DNA of 64,000 nucleotides, from positions 372,001 through 436,000 of the forward strand of contig JADKAL010000002.1 in the NCBI GenBank assembly GCA_016715325.1, in the 5' to 3' direction. Position numbers and translations under genes: made by a program. The first letter of the stretch is position 1; each line of letters starts with the position of its first letter. Source of the stretch: Methylococcaceae bacterium. GTDB lineage: Bacteria > Pseudomonadota > Gammaproteobacteria > Methylococcales > Methylomonadaceae. Under the pieces are notes generated by a model. The model saw nothing but the letters and a program-made list of their open reading frames with translations, did no database searches and had not been told where the DNA came from. Shown piece by piece: positions 1 through 8,811 of this stretch.

Positions 1-1
1 T

Positions 2-232
2 AGTCGGCAAGAAATTGTCGATCACGTGCATCGGTTGGTTAAAGACGACAATATTGCCGTTTTATGGGCAAGTCATTTAATAGACGAGATTTATCCCGAT
101 GATCGGCTGGTTGTTTTACACAAGGGTCACATTAAAGCGGTCGGCCCGGTGGACAGCGTTTTAAAACAGACAAATGCACCGACAATCAAGGAAGCGTTTT
201 ATGCGTTAACGCAAGAAGGAGGTCGGGGATGA
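2..232 (+). CDS. ABC transporter ATP-binding subunit, PQQ-alcohol-dehydrogenase-associated type (3' end only)
   Basis: Only the last 76 codons lie in the window; the reading frame is open from base 2, so the gene begins upstream. The visible part follows the signature and Walker B region of an ABC ATPase: it contains the H-loop in VLWASHLIDE, followed by DDRLVVLHKGHI, wording typical of the ATPase linked to PQQ-dependent alcohol oxidation systems. It would power the permease encoded next, at the inner membrane. The stop codon overlaps the permease start (ATGA), so the two are translationally coupled. Substrate is unknown. Confidence 0.8.
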   Translation, partial: SRQEIVDHVHRLVKDDNIAVLWASHLIDEIYPDDRLVVLHKGHIKAVGPVDSVLKQTNAPTIKEAFYALTQEGGRG

Positions 233-1032
233 AGTTACTGCATTACTGGCGCGCCATGTGGGGCATTATCTGGCGCGAATGTTGGCGCTTTGTGACTCAA
301 AAGGAACGCTTTGTTTCCGCATTGGTAAGACCGTTGGTCTGGCTATTTATTTTCGCTGCCGGATTCCGATCCGCGTTAGGATTAGCCATCAGTCCGCCCT
401 ATGAAACCTACATTCTTTATGAAGTTTATATCGTACCGGGACTCTGCGGCATGATTCAATTATTCAACGGCATGCAAAGTTCGCTATCGATGGTATACGA
501 CCGTGAGATGGGTAGTATGCGAATTTTGTTGACATGCCCTTTGCCGCGCTGGTTTTTATTATTTTCTAAACTGTTAGCAGGAACCGCAGTTTCAATCTTA
601 CAAGTTTACGTTTTCTTAGCGATTGCTTGGTGTTACGACATTCGTCCGCCCTTGCACGGTTACGGCTGGGTACTGTCGGCCCTGGTTTTAGTAGGGATGA
701 TGCTGGGTGCATTAGGTTTGTTACTATCATCACTTATTAAGCAACTGGAAAATTTTGCCGGGGTGATGAATTTTGTTATTTTCCCGCTGTTTTTTATGTC
801 AACCGCATTATATCCGTTGTGGAAAATTAAAGAATCCAGCGCACTGTTATACCGGCTAGCGGAATATAATCCCTTTTCTCAAAGTGTCGAGCTGATACGG
901 TTCGCCTTATACGGACAATTCAATCAACATGCTTTTATCTATACCTTGGGTGCCTTTATTGTTTTTATGACACTGGCAATCTTAGGTTATAATCCATCAA
1001 AAGGGATGATGACGCGAAAAGGAGGCGGATGA
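229..1032 (+). CDS. ABC-2 type permease, PQQ-system-associated
   Basis: A 267-residue integral membrane protein with about six hydrophobic segments (first near residues 33-50, last near 240-258), the usual size of an ABC-2 permease. The central stretch NGMQSSLSMVYDREMGSMRILLTCPLPRW is the conserved cytoplasmic coupling region of this family, and EYNPFSQSVELIRFALYGQ is the usual C-terminal signature. It partners the ATPase just upstream, which it overlaps by 4 bases. Homologues sit beside PQQ-dependent alcohol or methanol dehydrogenase genes; the exported substrate is not established. Family assignment is strong, physiological role is inferred. Confidence 0.85.
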   Translation: MKLLHYWRAMWGIIWRECWRFVTQKERFVSALVRPLVWLFIFAAGFRSALGLAISPPYETYILYEVYIVPGLCGMIQLFNGMQSSLSMVYDREMGSMRILLTCPLPRWFLLFSKLLAGTAVSILQVYVFLAIAWCYDIRPPLHGYGWVLSALVLVGMMLGALGLLLSSLIKQLENFAGVMNFVIFPLFFMSTALYPLWKIKESSALLYRLAEYNPFSQSVELIRFALYGQFNQHAFIYTLGAFIVFMTLAILGYNPSKGMMTRKGGG

Positions 1033-1109
1033 TGTTGAGTTACAAAGCTTTTTTACGCCTTTCTATGTTGCTCGTGAGCCTTAAAGATAATCAATCATAC
1101 GGTGAATAG
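1029..1109 (+). CDS. 26-residue ORF, possible truncated signal peptide or leader
   Basis: Starts inside the permease stop codon (ATGATG) behind GGAGGCGG, a strong ribosome binding site, so it is probably translated. The peptide begins MMLSYKAFLRLSMLLVS, like the start of a signal peptide, then stops at a TAG directly abutting the GTG of the next gene. It may be the leftover start of a deleted secreted protein of the ABC operon, or a coupling leader. No family recognised. Confidence 0.3.
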   Translation: MMLSYKAFLRLSMLLVSLKDNQSYGE

Positions 1110-2699
1110 GTGAAAAACTCATTTTTTCTTGTAATACCCTTACAAGAATCAAAGCCTGATCGGCTGAAAGAATTTGAACCCAAAGCGTTGGAGCAATGGC
1201 TGGTTGAATTGCCAACGGCTAATCCGGGATTAGCAACTCGGCTTATTCTTGATTACATATCCAGCTCCAACATGCTAAAAATGCCTCTGCAATTACGTTT
1301 GGATGCCTTAGAGCAAATGCGTTCGAAAGTTTTGATCATTGAGGAATATCTTCGCTCCAGACTGATAAGCGCCGCCTTTCCAAAAGGAGAAAATGATTTA
1401 AAGATCCTTCAAGTCTTGGTCTCCTTAGAAAAAGAATACGCAATCGGTTACTGGATTGTGCTAAAAGAGCTTACGCGCCGTCAAGTGAGCTGGTTTCAGG
1501 GGAAAAACCTAGCATTGGCATTGCAACGCTGTATCAAAGGTTTGAGTAGCATTGTCGTAAGCCACTTTATCATGGGCTTGCCCATACCTGATTGGGTATG
1601 GATCGATTTACATTCGCTGTATAAACTCAGCGTAACTTTAAAAAAAGATACGGTAAAGGTGGTCGATAGCACTAATATAAGTATCAAAGCCAGCAGTCCT
1701 GAGGAATGTTACCGGCGAATACTCTTATTGCATCTGTCAAGGCCGACCGGTTTGATGCAAAAAGAAATTCTTCAGGTTTATGGTTTTATAGAAGTCTTAT
1801 TTCCTTATTTCAATTTAAGTCCGGTTGCGATTGAAAGTCAGCAGATGCAATTTGCAATTTTGACCGATGAAGATAAACCGCCCTTGGTTCAAAGCGACTT
1901 ACATAGTAAGCGTCATTCGAACACACTGTTCATCGATTTGACACGCCTTATCAAGGCGCTGGAAAAAAAGGATAAATTTTCAAGTCAGTCGCAAACGCGT
2001 TTTACCTCGATTCATGTATTAAAAAATTACGAGGAAAAACCCACCGTGGAGCTTCTCGAATATCTTGAACAACGATGGCTAGGTGTTGAACTGCAAAAAG
2101 GATCTATATTTAGCGACCGACTGGACCGCTATCTAAGTATAGGATTGGTGCCTGCTTACAGTTTCCAACATTCAAATTCATCAAAGAATAAAGAAAGTGA
2201 AAACGAACAGGAAATGTTGGTTCATTCGGAGTCAGAACGCTTATTGTATTGTGTACTTGAAAAAACCGGCGTTTTGTCGGTAGGGAATTTAATTAGTTTT
2301 AGAAAAGCCGATCAAGCCGCACAAAAAAGGTCTTTAGGCATTGTCAATGAGTTAATTGTGGCTAAGCAAAGCGGAAAAATTAGTTTTGGCGTTAGCTTGT
2401 TAACCACTCATTACGATGCGGTAAATTATTTAATGGCTAATGGCGGAGATGCCGAGGCTTTAGGAAAAGGATTGTTTTATAACGACGATGAGCAATTTGA
2501 AGATGCCAGCTTTATCATAGTGGATAACTATATGTTAAAAGAGGGCGATCTCATTAAAATGCAGCTTAATCAGGAAAACATTTACCTTATACTTAAAGAT
2601 AAAAAAAATGTAGGTTTGGGTTATTGGCAATTTGAGTGTCAGCGCGTTGCTTCAAAAATTGAAAAATCCATGCCCAAAAAAGGTTTTGACTTTATCTAA
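1110..2699 (+). CDS. Unrecognised 529-residue cytoplasmic protein
   Basis: Long open frame with no signal peptide or membrane segment. The first 150 residues are rich in amphipathic helix (for instance LQLRLDALEQMRSKVLIIEE) and include WLVELPTANPGLATRLILDYI. The last 70 residues (GDLIKMQLNQENIYLILKDKK...GLGYWQFECQRV) look like a small beta domain. A faint resemblance exists to large proteobacterial proteins that end in a PilZ-like domain, but the RxxxR and DxSxxG motifs of PilZ are not visible, so I do not assign it. The start is a GTG placed immediately after the preceding stop; ATG alternatives lie well inside. Confidence 0.6.
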   Translation: MKNSFFLVIPLQESKPDRLKEFEPKALEQWLVELPTANPGLATRLILDYISSSNMLKMPLQLRLDALEQMRSKVLIIEEYLRSRLISAAFPKGENDLKILQVLVSLEKEYAIGYWIVLKELTRRQVSWFQGKNLALALQRCIKGLSSIVVSHFIMGLPIPDWVWIDLHSLYKLSVTLKKDTVKVVDSTNISIKASSPEECYRRILLLHLSRPTGLMQKEILQVYGFIEVLFPYFNLSPVAIESQQMQFAILTDEDKPPLVQSDLHSKRHSNTLFIDLTRLIKALEKKDKFSSQSQTRFTSIHVLKNYEEKPTVELLEYLEQRWLGVELQKGSIFSDRLDRYLSIGLVPAYSFQHSNSSKNKESENEQEMLVHSESERLLYCVLEKTGVLSVGNLISFRKADQAAQKRSLGIVNELIVAKQSGKISFGVSLLTTHYDAVNYLMANGGDAEALGKGLFYNDDEQFEDASFIIVDNYMLKEGDLIKMQLNQENIYLILKDKKNVGLGYWQFECQRVASKIEKSMPKKGFDFI

Positions 2700-2920
2700 C
2701 TTTTAATTTCCGATTCAGCAGTACATAAATCACTTGAAAAGTTTTTGCATCGTGGTAAGTTGGTTTCTTCAGTAGACATCAGCCAACTGACCTATAGCTT
2801 TGCAAAAAATGTGGACAGATAAGTTTACTTGAGTAGCTTGGAAGTAATAATTAATTAGGAATCGATAAGAAATTGAGAGTCGTCTCAATACAAAAAAATT
2901 ACAAACAATGAGGATGAAAA

Positions 2921-3403
2921 ATGAGTGACGAACAGAACGAAAAAAAAAGTATAGCCGCAGCAACCAGTGTTATCAGCGATAAATTAACCGCTTTCATGGG
3001 ACTAAAGGAATCGAATCCTAAAGCCTTCTACGGGATTATTGCTGTTATTATTTTACCCATTCTTTTTATGATGGTTAGCGGCGGAAGCGAGTCTACTAGT
3101 GTTTCAGGTCCGACCATAAAAGAATTGTCGGTCGGTCAAAAATATTCTCTAAAAAGCCCGAATACGGTTGATCCAAGTGCAACAATTCGCTTAGTTCCCG
3201 TTCCAGGAACTTTGGCTGCCTATGATGATAGCGAAGAAAAAGATAGAACCGAAGTCTGTCAGCATATGCCGCAAAATACCCCGGTTGAAGTTATGGATTT
3301 CTCCGATGCTTACGGGAAACGCAAAATGTTTGTAAAAGTAAAAGTATTGGAAGGCGAATGTAAAGATAAGGATGGTTGGGTCTTGGCAATTGACGTGCAA
3401 TAA
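2921..3403 (+). CDS. Small membrane-anchored hypothetical protein
   Basis: 160 residues preceded by a clear AATGAGGATG ribosome site. Residues about 36-54 (YGIIAVIILPILFMMVSGG) form a single transmembrane segment; the N-terminal 35 residues are cytoplasmic by the positive-inside rule and the remaining 105 would face the periplasm. The C-terminal half has two cysteines (in EVCQHMP and GECKDKDGW) that could form a disulphide, and a compact beta-rich pattern ending WVLAIDVQ, compatible with an SH3-like fold. No function recognised. It stands alone, 58 bases before tRNA-Gly. Confidence 0.6.
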   Translation: MSDEQNEKKSIAAATSVISDKLTAFMGLKESNPKAFYGIIAVIILPILFMMVSGGSESTSVSGPTIKELSVGQKYSLKSPNTVDPSATIRLVPVPGTLAAYDDSEEKDRTEVCQHMPQNTPVEVMDFSDAYGKRKMFVKVKVLEGECKDKDGWVLAIDVQ

Positions 3404-3460
3404 AATTATTGTTTGACAGATTGCCTGAAAATATTCATAATTACATGGATAAATTCAAGC

Positions 3461-3535
3461 GCGGGAATAGCTCAGTGGTAGAGCACAACCTTGCCAAGGT
3501 TGGGGTCGCGAGTTCGAGCCTCGTTTCCCGCTCCA
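3461..3535 (+). tRNA. tRNA-Gly (anticodon GCC)
   Basis: Complete cloverleaf of 75 bases including encoded CCA: acceptor GCGGGAA pairs with TTCCCGC, the D arm carries AGCTCAGTGGTAGAGC, the anticodon stem-loop is CAACCTTGCCAAGGTTG with GCC in the loop, and the T arm contains GAGTTCGAGCCTC. Confidence 0.97.
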
Positions 3536-3549
3536 ATTTAAATATTAAA

Positions 3550-3574
3550 AAGCCGCGAAAGTCGCGGCTTTTTT
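3550..3574 (+). terminator. Rho-independent terminator after tRNA-Gly
   Basis: AAGCCGCGA, loop AAG, TCGCGGCTT followed by TTTT: a GC-rich 9-bp stem with a U tract, placed 15 bases after the tRNA-Gly CCA. It would end the tRNA-Gly transcript before tRNA-Cys. Confidence 0.85.
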
Positions 3575-3586
3575 GTTTACCGACAT

Positions 3587-3660
3587 GGCTGAGTAGCAAA
3601 ATGGTTATGCAGCGGCCTGCAAAGCCGTCTACACCGGTTCGATTCCGGTCTCAGCCTCCA
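3587..3660 (+). tRNA. tRNA-Cys (anticodon GCA)
   Basis: 74 bases with encoded CCA: acceptor GGCTGAG pairs with CTCAGCC, the anticodon stem-loop GCGGCCTGCAAAGCCGT carries GCA, and the T arm is CCGGTTCGATTCCGG. The integrase gene begins 165 bases downstream in the same orientation, the classical arrangement when an island has used the 3' end of a tRNA gene as its attachment site. Confidence 0.97.
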
Positions 3661-3824
3661 ATAACTCATTCCACGAATCATCATAAGCATTATAAATACC
3701 CAATTTAAAAGGTATTTATGGTTTTTTATAGTCCCACTAAGAATCATAAGGTGTATTGACATCTCAAATTATTAGGGGTACTTTGCGGGGTACTTTATAA
3801 ATAACAAAGTGAGATACCCCTAAA

Positions 3825-5060
3825 ATGCTATCAGATGCCGCATGTAAAAATGCTCACAAGAGCGCGAAAGCCAAGCTGGGTAAAGCTTTTAAGTTATCTG
3901 ATAGCAAAGGTTTATTTCTTTTGGTTAAGCCACAGATCGAGGGATGGAGCAAACTATGGCGATTCAAATATCGGTTTGCAGGTAAAGAAAAGTTACTCGC
4001 TTTTGGCACATACCCTGAAATTAGCCTTGACCAAGCTAGGCAGAGGCGTGAAGAAGCCAGAAAGCTAGTGGCAATAGATGTTGACCCAAGTGAGCATAAA
4101 AAGGCAGTCAAAGCATCAAAAGCGGCATTGACTGAAAACAACCTTGAAGTGATTGCTCGTGAATGGGGGCAAAAGAAGGTCGAGACATGGGATGATAAAA
4201 ACAATCGGTCAAAAAGGATGTTGGAGCGCAATATCTTTCCCTGGTTAGGTGCTAAACCAATAACGGAAATATTACCAAAAGATATTCTGGACTGCTTAAG
4301 ACGGGTTGAAGATCGCGGCACGATAGAGACAGCTCACCGCACACTTCAAATAACCGGGCAGGTTTTCCGTTATGCAGTAGCAACCGGGAGGGTTGATCGC
4401 GATATAACGCCGGATTTACGTGGGGCATTGCCACCCGCCAAAGGAGAGCACTTTGCAGCCATTACAGAGCCAAAACTGGTAGCCGAACTTTTACGGGCAA
4501 TCGACAGTTATCAAGGCTCATTTCCTGCCTGTTGCGCCTTAAAGCTTGCCCCTTTAGTTTTTGTAAGACCGGGGGAGCTTAGGGCGGCAGAATGGGATCA
4601 TTTTGATTTAGGCGCTAAAGAATGGCGATATTTCGTATCAAAAACAGCGGTACAGCATATCGTACCGCTATCCAGCCAAGCCTTGAAGATATTGGATGAA
4701 TTGCACCCGCTCACAGGCCACGGACGTTATGTGTTCCCGTCTGAACGCACCCCTAGAGGTGAAAGGTGCATGTCGGAGAACACCATTAATGCGGCATTGA
4801 AACGCCTGGGTTATGGTAAGGATATAATGACAGGCCACGGTTTTAGAGCTATGGCGCGTACTATCTTGGATGAAGTATTAAATTTTCGCCCTGATTTTAT
4901 AGAACACCAATTGGCACATGCTGTGCGTGATCCAAATGGACGCGCCTACAATCGAACTGCACACTTGCTAGAGCGCCATAAAATGATGCAATCTTGGGCA
5001 GACTACCTTGATGGCTTCAAAGCTGGGGCTACAGTCATTCCGTTTCGTAAGATAAGTTAG
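3825..5060 (+). CDS. int: Tyrosine recombinase (P4-type integrase)
   Basis: 411 residues, normal length for the P4/DUF4102 integrase family. N-terminal arm-binding domain (MLSDAACKNAHKSAKAK...GLFLLVKP...WRFKYRFAGKEKLLAFGTYPEISL), central SAM-like core-binding domain (about 105-200), then the catalytic domain with Arg of RPGELR near residue 247, HGFR near 340, a His in HQLAH and the nucleophilic Tyr in RAYNRTAHL near 375. All catalytic residues are present, so it should be active. It lies just after tRNA-Cys and is preceded by the GGGGTACTTTGCGGGGTACTTT repeat often seen ahead of such integrases. It marks the left end of the island reaching to about 20.6 kb. Confidence 0.95.
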   Translation: MLSDAACKNAHKSAKAKLGKAFKLSDSKGLFLLVKPQIEGWSKLWRFKYRFAGKEKLLAFGTYPEISLDQARQRREEARKLVAIDVDPSEHKKAVKASKAALTENNLEVIAREWGQKKVETWDDKNNRSKRMLERNIFPWLGAKPITEILPKDILDCLRRVEDRGTIETAHRTLQITGQVFRYAVATGRVDRDITPDLRGALPPAKGEHFAAITEPKLVAELLRAIDSYQGSFPACCALKLAPLVFVRPGELRAAEWDHFDLGAKEWRYFVSKTAVQHIVPLSSQALKILDELHPLTGHGRYVFPSERTPRGERCMSENTINAALKRLGYGKDIMTGHGFRAMARTILDEVLNFRPDFIEHQLAHAVRDPNGRAYNRTAHLLERHKMMQSWADYLDGFKAGATVIPFRKIS

Positions 5061-5075
5061 CCAGTCTTAAATTAA

Positions 5076-5885
5076 CTAGCGCCTAACAATCACCCCATTT
5101 ATTGTTAACCCGCGCTCTTCTCTTAGCTTTGCGGCGTTTTCCCTGATAGCTCTTAATCTGTCCTCGAACTCACCGGATAAGAAGTTTATAGTCTCGGGAT
5201 CAAGCTTCACACCATTGTCGACAATAATGTTGTTGCGCCACTTTTTACTTTGACGATTATTTAACCAATGTATTTGAGCCTTAACTTCTGGCGGTAATTG
5301 CTTTTCAAGTGTAACAATTTCGGCAACCCCATCTTTGTAGACAAGCTTGTCCTCGGTTACAACGTGTAATCCAAGGCCGGATTTATACATAGCATTAGCC
5401 ATTTTTGCATCGGCAAAATCCTTACCCGCGTGTATAGACTCAAGAAACACTGGGTACTGCACCTTCCAATTATTTAAAGTTTGCTCAGAAACACCGAACA
5501 CATGAGCTAGCACATCGTCGGTTGCACCCATCAAACACAGTTCATAGGCTTTTTCGTTATACTCTGATTTATAAAGAGTATCGCGCCCACCTAATGGGAC
5601 ATCAATACCCTCTGCTATTAATGCAGCCTTGTTAGGCCGTGTGATTACGACTTGTTTTTTTAATAGTTGCGTTGATGGTTGTGCAAGCTTGCTCAATGTT
5701 GCTTTCGATTGTTGCGCAACATTGAGGTTTCTTTTAACCCATGATTCTGATTTAGCTCTCTTACTTATGGCCTGTCTACTTACAACATTGTCATATTGAT
5801 TTGATATCCAATCAAAGCCGTCTCTATCGTCTGACTCCCATATCCCCTTAGCAATAGCCCAATCAATCTTAGTTTTAGCAGCCAC
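5076..5885 (-). CDS. Terminase-small-subunit-like DNA-binding protein
   Basis: 269 residues starting at GTG (MAAKTKIDW). The middle (residues about 108-170) reads YNEKAYELCLMGATDDVLAHVFGVSEQTLNNWK, a helix-turn-helix in which the recognition helix follows FGVSEQT; this arrangement and the following HAGKDFADAKMANAMYKSGLG are typical of phage terminase small subunits and related packaging proteins. The N-terminal 60 residues contain a second HTH-like segment (VVSRQAISKRAKSESW). It is encoded convergently with the integrase. No large terminase subunit is present, so it is a remnant or belongs to a satellite element. Confidence 0.6.
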   Translation of the reverse strand: MAAKTKIDWAIAKGIWESDDRDGFDWISNQYDNVVSRQAISKRAKSESWVKRNLNVAQQSKATLSKLAQPSTQLLKKQVVITRPNKAALIAEGIDVPLGGRDTLYKSEYNEKAYELCLMGATDDVLAHVFGVSEQTLNNWKVQYPVFLESIHAGKDFADAKMANAMYKSGLGLHVVTEDKLVYKDGVAEIVTLEKQLPPEVKAQIHWLNNRQSKKWRNNIIVDNGVKLDPETINFLSGEFEDRLRAIRENAAKLREERGLTINGVIVRR

Positions 5886-6008
5886 TTAAAATCTCACTAA
5901 TATTTTTCATTTACCAATATCAATTCAACACATGTTGAAATTCGTTTAATTGAATTAACTGTTGGTCAAGAAAAGTCCCGATTTGACGGGGCTTCCACTA
6001 TTACAAAA

Positions 6009-6533
6009 CTAATTCAGTTTGCCTAATTCAGCCAAGTGTTCAGGTAGTAAACTTATCCGAAATTCGGGGGCATCACTGCAAAATGCTTCGATTGCTGAAA
6101 TATCGCTTTTTAGCTCCTCTTTCTTTTGTTCAACCAGTGCGATCTCTTCATCTCTTATTACGGGGCAGATTTTATCAATCTCATCTAGTGAAAAACCCTG
6201 TTTAGTCAGTTCATCGACCTTTGCGGAGCGACTATCAATCTTGAATTTTAGGGTTTTATCCTGCAATTGAATCTGGGCTGGTATAGCCATCGAATGGTTA
6301 AGCAACTTCACAATAAAGGCATCGTTGCGGTTGTCGTATTGGCGTTGTCCATTGATGATGATTTTTTGGTTTTTATCAAGGGCGACTTGAAGAAGATCGC
6401 AAAAGGATGCTACAGCTCCCGACTCTGACCCTATCATTTCATCCGTAATATTCCCAAGATTAGGCATAACAGCCTTAATCTTAGAGATGTTAATTCCGGC
6501 TTGTTCATATTCATTTCTTGATATTTTATTCAT
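6009..6533 (-). CDS. Hypothetical island protein, 174 residues
   Basis: Starts MNKISRNEYEQAG behind a GAGAAAC ribosome site. No membrane segment or signal peptide. The C-terminal half is charged and helical (DEEIALVEQKKEELKSDISAIEAF), suggesting a coiled coil. Position inside the run of minus-strand phage-like genes suggests a role in the satellite element. No family recognised. Confidence 0.5.
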   Translation of the reverse strand: MNKISRNEYEQAGINISKIKAVMPNLGNITDEMIGSESGAVASFCDLLQVALDKNQKIIINGQRQYDNRNDAFIVKLLNHSMAIPAQIQLQDKTLKFKIDSRSAKVDELTKQGFSLDEIDKICPVIRDEEIALVEQKKEELKSDISAIEAFCSDAPEFRISLLPEHLAELGKLN

Positions 6534-6557
6534 TAGTTTCTCGATGATGTTTGTTGA

Positions 6558-6761
6558 TTAATTTGATTTGATTGCCAGCAGGTAAAGCCCACAGGCTAGG
6601 ATAGAAATACCGACTGGCATGTCATTACTGTTAACGGCGGCTTTTAGTCTAGCCAAAGCAATTTTTTTATATGTTGTCTCAGCTAACTGCCCAGGCTTGC
6701 GCCCAGAACCGGGTTTAGCGCCGCCAAATAGTCCTGAGTATCGGTGTGGATTTTCATTCAT
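6558..6761 (-). CDS. Small basic phage-type protein with GSGRKPG motif
   Basis: 67 residues with a good ribosome site (CAGGAGAG). The N terminus GLFGGAKPGSGRKPGQL is the AT-hook-like GSGRKPG motif found at the start of many phage terminase small subunits and packaging helpers. The C-terminal 20 residues are hydrophobic (ISILACGLYLLAI). It precedes the 174-residue gene on the same strand by 24 bases, suggesting one transcript. Confidence 0.55.
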   Translation of the reverse strand: MNENPHRYSGLFGGAKPGSGRKPGQLAETTYKKIALARLKAAVNSNDMPVGISILACGLYLLAIKSN

Positions 6762-7124
6762 GCTTTCTCTCCTGATTAATTTAGACCTATTGTTGCATGT
6801 CTAAAACTTGGATTAGACTGGTTTTTCCGGTTACTTGTTGATTGATATGTGGATTTACAGAGTAGGGAGGCGCTAACTTGTGATCGATAGAAAAAGTATT
6901 TACTAGCGAAAGTTACCGGTTTGATATTGTTCGCTTCTAACCTTATCCATTGGCTATTCGCATATTGATCAATGTAAATATGTTATTACTTGGTAAACGT
7001 TGTTATGGGATTAAAAACAGGCTCAAGACCAAGTGTTTTAGGGGCTTGTAGAGATTCGGCTTCACCCACCCTTCACCAATTTTTCACCTACCTTTCACCT
7101 GTTTTCACCAAGAGAAAAGTTGCA
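6762..7124. other. Gene-free stretch containing a copied fragment of the neighbouring gene
   Basis: No gene. Bases 7003-7066 copy, with a few mismatches, bases 7268-7331 inside the 252-residue gene downstream (offset exactly 265 bases). Between the copies lie several TTCACC units. The stretch looks like the eroded 3' end of a second copy of that gene. Confidence 0.6.
7003..7066. repeat. Direct repeat, copy 1 (copy 2 at 7268-7331)
   Basis: Both copies begin TTATGGGATT and share GGCTCAAGACCAAGTGTTTT and the following GGGGCTTGTAG, ending in TTCACC. Copy 2 is coding (residues about 185-205 of the minus-strand gene, around KPLQAPKTLGLEPVFNPIIK), copy 1 is outside any gene. Confidence 0.85.
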
Positions 7125-7883
7125 CTATAAGCCCATGATTGCAAATGACTCATCAATAACTCTTTCTTGATAATCATCGATGGTTTCATAGGAGCGTCGG
7201 CTATATGTAAATGTCCTTGCCGCTTTTTTTATAGGAATCACGTTTCTTGGCAATACATCATTTTTTATTATGGGATTGAAAACAGGCTCAAGACCAAGTG
7301 TTTTAGGGGCTTGTAGCGGTTTGGCTTCACCTGTTTTCTTCACCTCTTTAGCTAGGGTTTTTTGGGTGGTTATTTTTGTAGTTCCAGCGAACGCCCAATC
7401 ATTACTATCTATTTTTTGTGGCTCAATGAAGGAGGCTCTCAAGTAAGTAACCCCATCTTTTCCCGGTGTTGGTTTGTGCTTAACCAGAAAAGTAATGCCA
7501 ATAAAATGTTTCATAAGTTGTTGCGCTCTGCTAAATCGTTTTGGATCAAGATCACCAAATGTAAGCCGATACAGTTTTGCAAAATCGCTCATTCTAGGAA
7601 CGGTACATACCCCCTTTGTTTTGGACTTGCAATTAAGAAACTTTACTATCTTGTCGCCTGTTAATACGTCTAATAGTTCCAAAGCTATGCAAGGTTTCTT
7701 GCCCGCGGAAACGCTTATGAAAACTACTTTAGCATCATAACATCTACAAATTGATAGCTTTTCTTCCTGAACGCTAGAATCGATGCTGCTATGATCAGAG
7801 TTATTAAGGCTTATCGCAGCCCCACTAGGGGGCTGGGTAGGATTTCCATCAATTAGGTGGCTTGGTAGATTAGACTTCCTCAT
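7125..7883 (-). CDS. Hypothetical island protein, 252 residues
   Basis: Starts with ATG overlapping the stop of the HTH gene upstream (ATGA), so it is translationally coupled to it. The N-terminal 45 residues are low-complexity and polar; residues 45-165 form the likely globular core (FGDLDPKRFSRAQQLMKHFIGITFLVKH is the clearest segment). A possible Cys pair lies near ICRCYD. Not recognised; its place behind AlpA and an HTH gene resembles the replication or regulation genes of P4-like satellites. Confidence 0.55.
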   Translation of the reverse strand: MRKSNLPSHLIDGNPTQPPSGAAISLNNSDHSSIDSSVQEEKLSICRCYDAKVVFISVSAGKKPCIALELLDVLTGDKIVKFLNCKSKTKGVCTVPRMSDFAKLYRLTFGDLDPKRFSRAQQLMKHFIGITFLVKHKPTPGKDGVTYLRASFIEPQKIDSNDWAFAGTTKITTQKTLAKEVKKTGEAKPLQAPKTLGLEPVFNPIIKNDVLPRNVIPIKKAARTFTYSRRSYETIDDYQERVIDESFAIMGL

Positions 7884-8146
7884 ACAATTGCTTTAAGAGT
7901 TTCATCACTCAGCAATATGTACTTCGCGACCTTTGAATGGCGACCTTTCACTGTGTCAATAGTTATCAGCTCAGTAACTATATTATAACCCTTGTCCCTC
8001 AGCTCCATTACCCTAGTAGCAGGACTCATTATATCCAGCTCATCACGGGCTTGGATTGTCGTGATGCTGCCGAAGTTATGGATAAAATCCAGTAATCTAA
8101 ATTGCTGCAAGGTTGTATTGCTACTTACTTTTTTTGGCGAAATCAT
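7880..8146 (-). CDS. Winged-helix/HTH regulator of the HTH_39 type
   Basis: 88 residues. QQFRLLDFIHNFGSITTIQARDELDIMSPATRVMELRDKGYNIV is a helix-turn-helix followed by a wing, as in the small phage regulators of this family that read like a promoter-binding domain for gene-order control. It overlaps the genes on both sides, forming a three-gene unit alpA-HTH-252aa. Confidence 0.7.
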   Translation of the reverse strand: MISPKKVSSNTTLQQFRLLDFIHNFGSITTIQARDELDIMSPATRVMELRDKGYNIVTELITIDTVKGRHSKVAKYILLSDETLKAIV

Positions 8147-8373
8147 TACTGACCTCCTAATTTGGTCAGCAACTCACGAATATCTTCAACTCTCCAGGCA
8201 ACAGACCTTTGACCCAGCTTTATAGGTTTCGGATAGTCCCCTGATTCGATTCGCCTGTAAAAAGTAGCTCGGCTCACTGGAATAATGGGTGGGGTATTTG
8301 TTTCCCGACATCCCAAGAGTTGAGAAAGCTTAACTAAACCTTGTGCAGGTAGTTGATTGATTGTTGTGTTCAT
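8146..8373 (-). CDS. alpA: AlpA-family phage regulator
   Basis: 75 residues with the full AlpA/excisionase-like pattern: VKLSQLLG, then VSRATFYRRIESGDYPKPIKLGQRSVAWRVEDIRELL. AlpA proteins of P4-like elements activate the integrase or act in excision. First gene of the minus-strand unit, so it probably controls this element. Confidence 0.88.
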   Translation of the reverse strand: MNTTINQLPAQGLVKLSQLLGCRETNTPPIIPVSRATFYRRIESGDYPKPIKLGQRSVAWRVEDIRELLTKLGGQ

Positions 8374-8646
8374 GTGGGTGTCTCTTCTATGCTTGTTTTA
8401 AAACATTATTAGACGCTGTGATTTCCTGTGAGAATCTCCAGTTTTCCGAATCGCGCATTTTTGGGCAAATTAAAAAACTAAAATATTGTTATTCCTACAA
8501 ACGCAAGGTACGAATCTTAAAACTCGTTTTTAGCACCTGCCAGTGATCAACAAGCTTTCCAGTGAACTCAGGCGACAATTGAGCAACAATGTAGCTATCG
8601 TGTTGGTTTATTAGTTTGTTAGAGATTGATGCTTTTAGGCTAATCT

Positions 8647-8794
8647 TAATGTTTTTTTTAAGGCGGCCGCTTTCTCGTCCAGACGGGCGTTTTTACGCTT
8701 TAGCCTTTCGATTTCAGATTGTTGAAACTTTTGGTCTTCAAAGAGTTGCCCTGTTTGCCGACGTTTTGCCTGCAAGGCATACAATGTCGCCCCT
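8647..8794 (-). pseudogene. Remnant encoding a C-terminal coiled coil
   Basis: On the minus strand an open frame reads ALQAKRRQTGQLFEDQ then SEIERLKRKNARLDEKAAAL and stops after KKTLRLA. A leucine-spaced, charged helix ending a protein is common in transposase OrfA and related accessory proteins. The frame is closed by a stop just upstream, so it is a fragment. Identity is not established. Confidence 0.25.
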
Positions 8795-8811
8795 TACTAC
8801 CTTAAATGCTG

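Noticed and set aside
3409..3708. Open frame of 99 codons across the two tRNA genes
   Set aside because: It reads through tRNA-Gly and tRNA-Cys and has no ribosome site.
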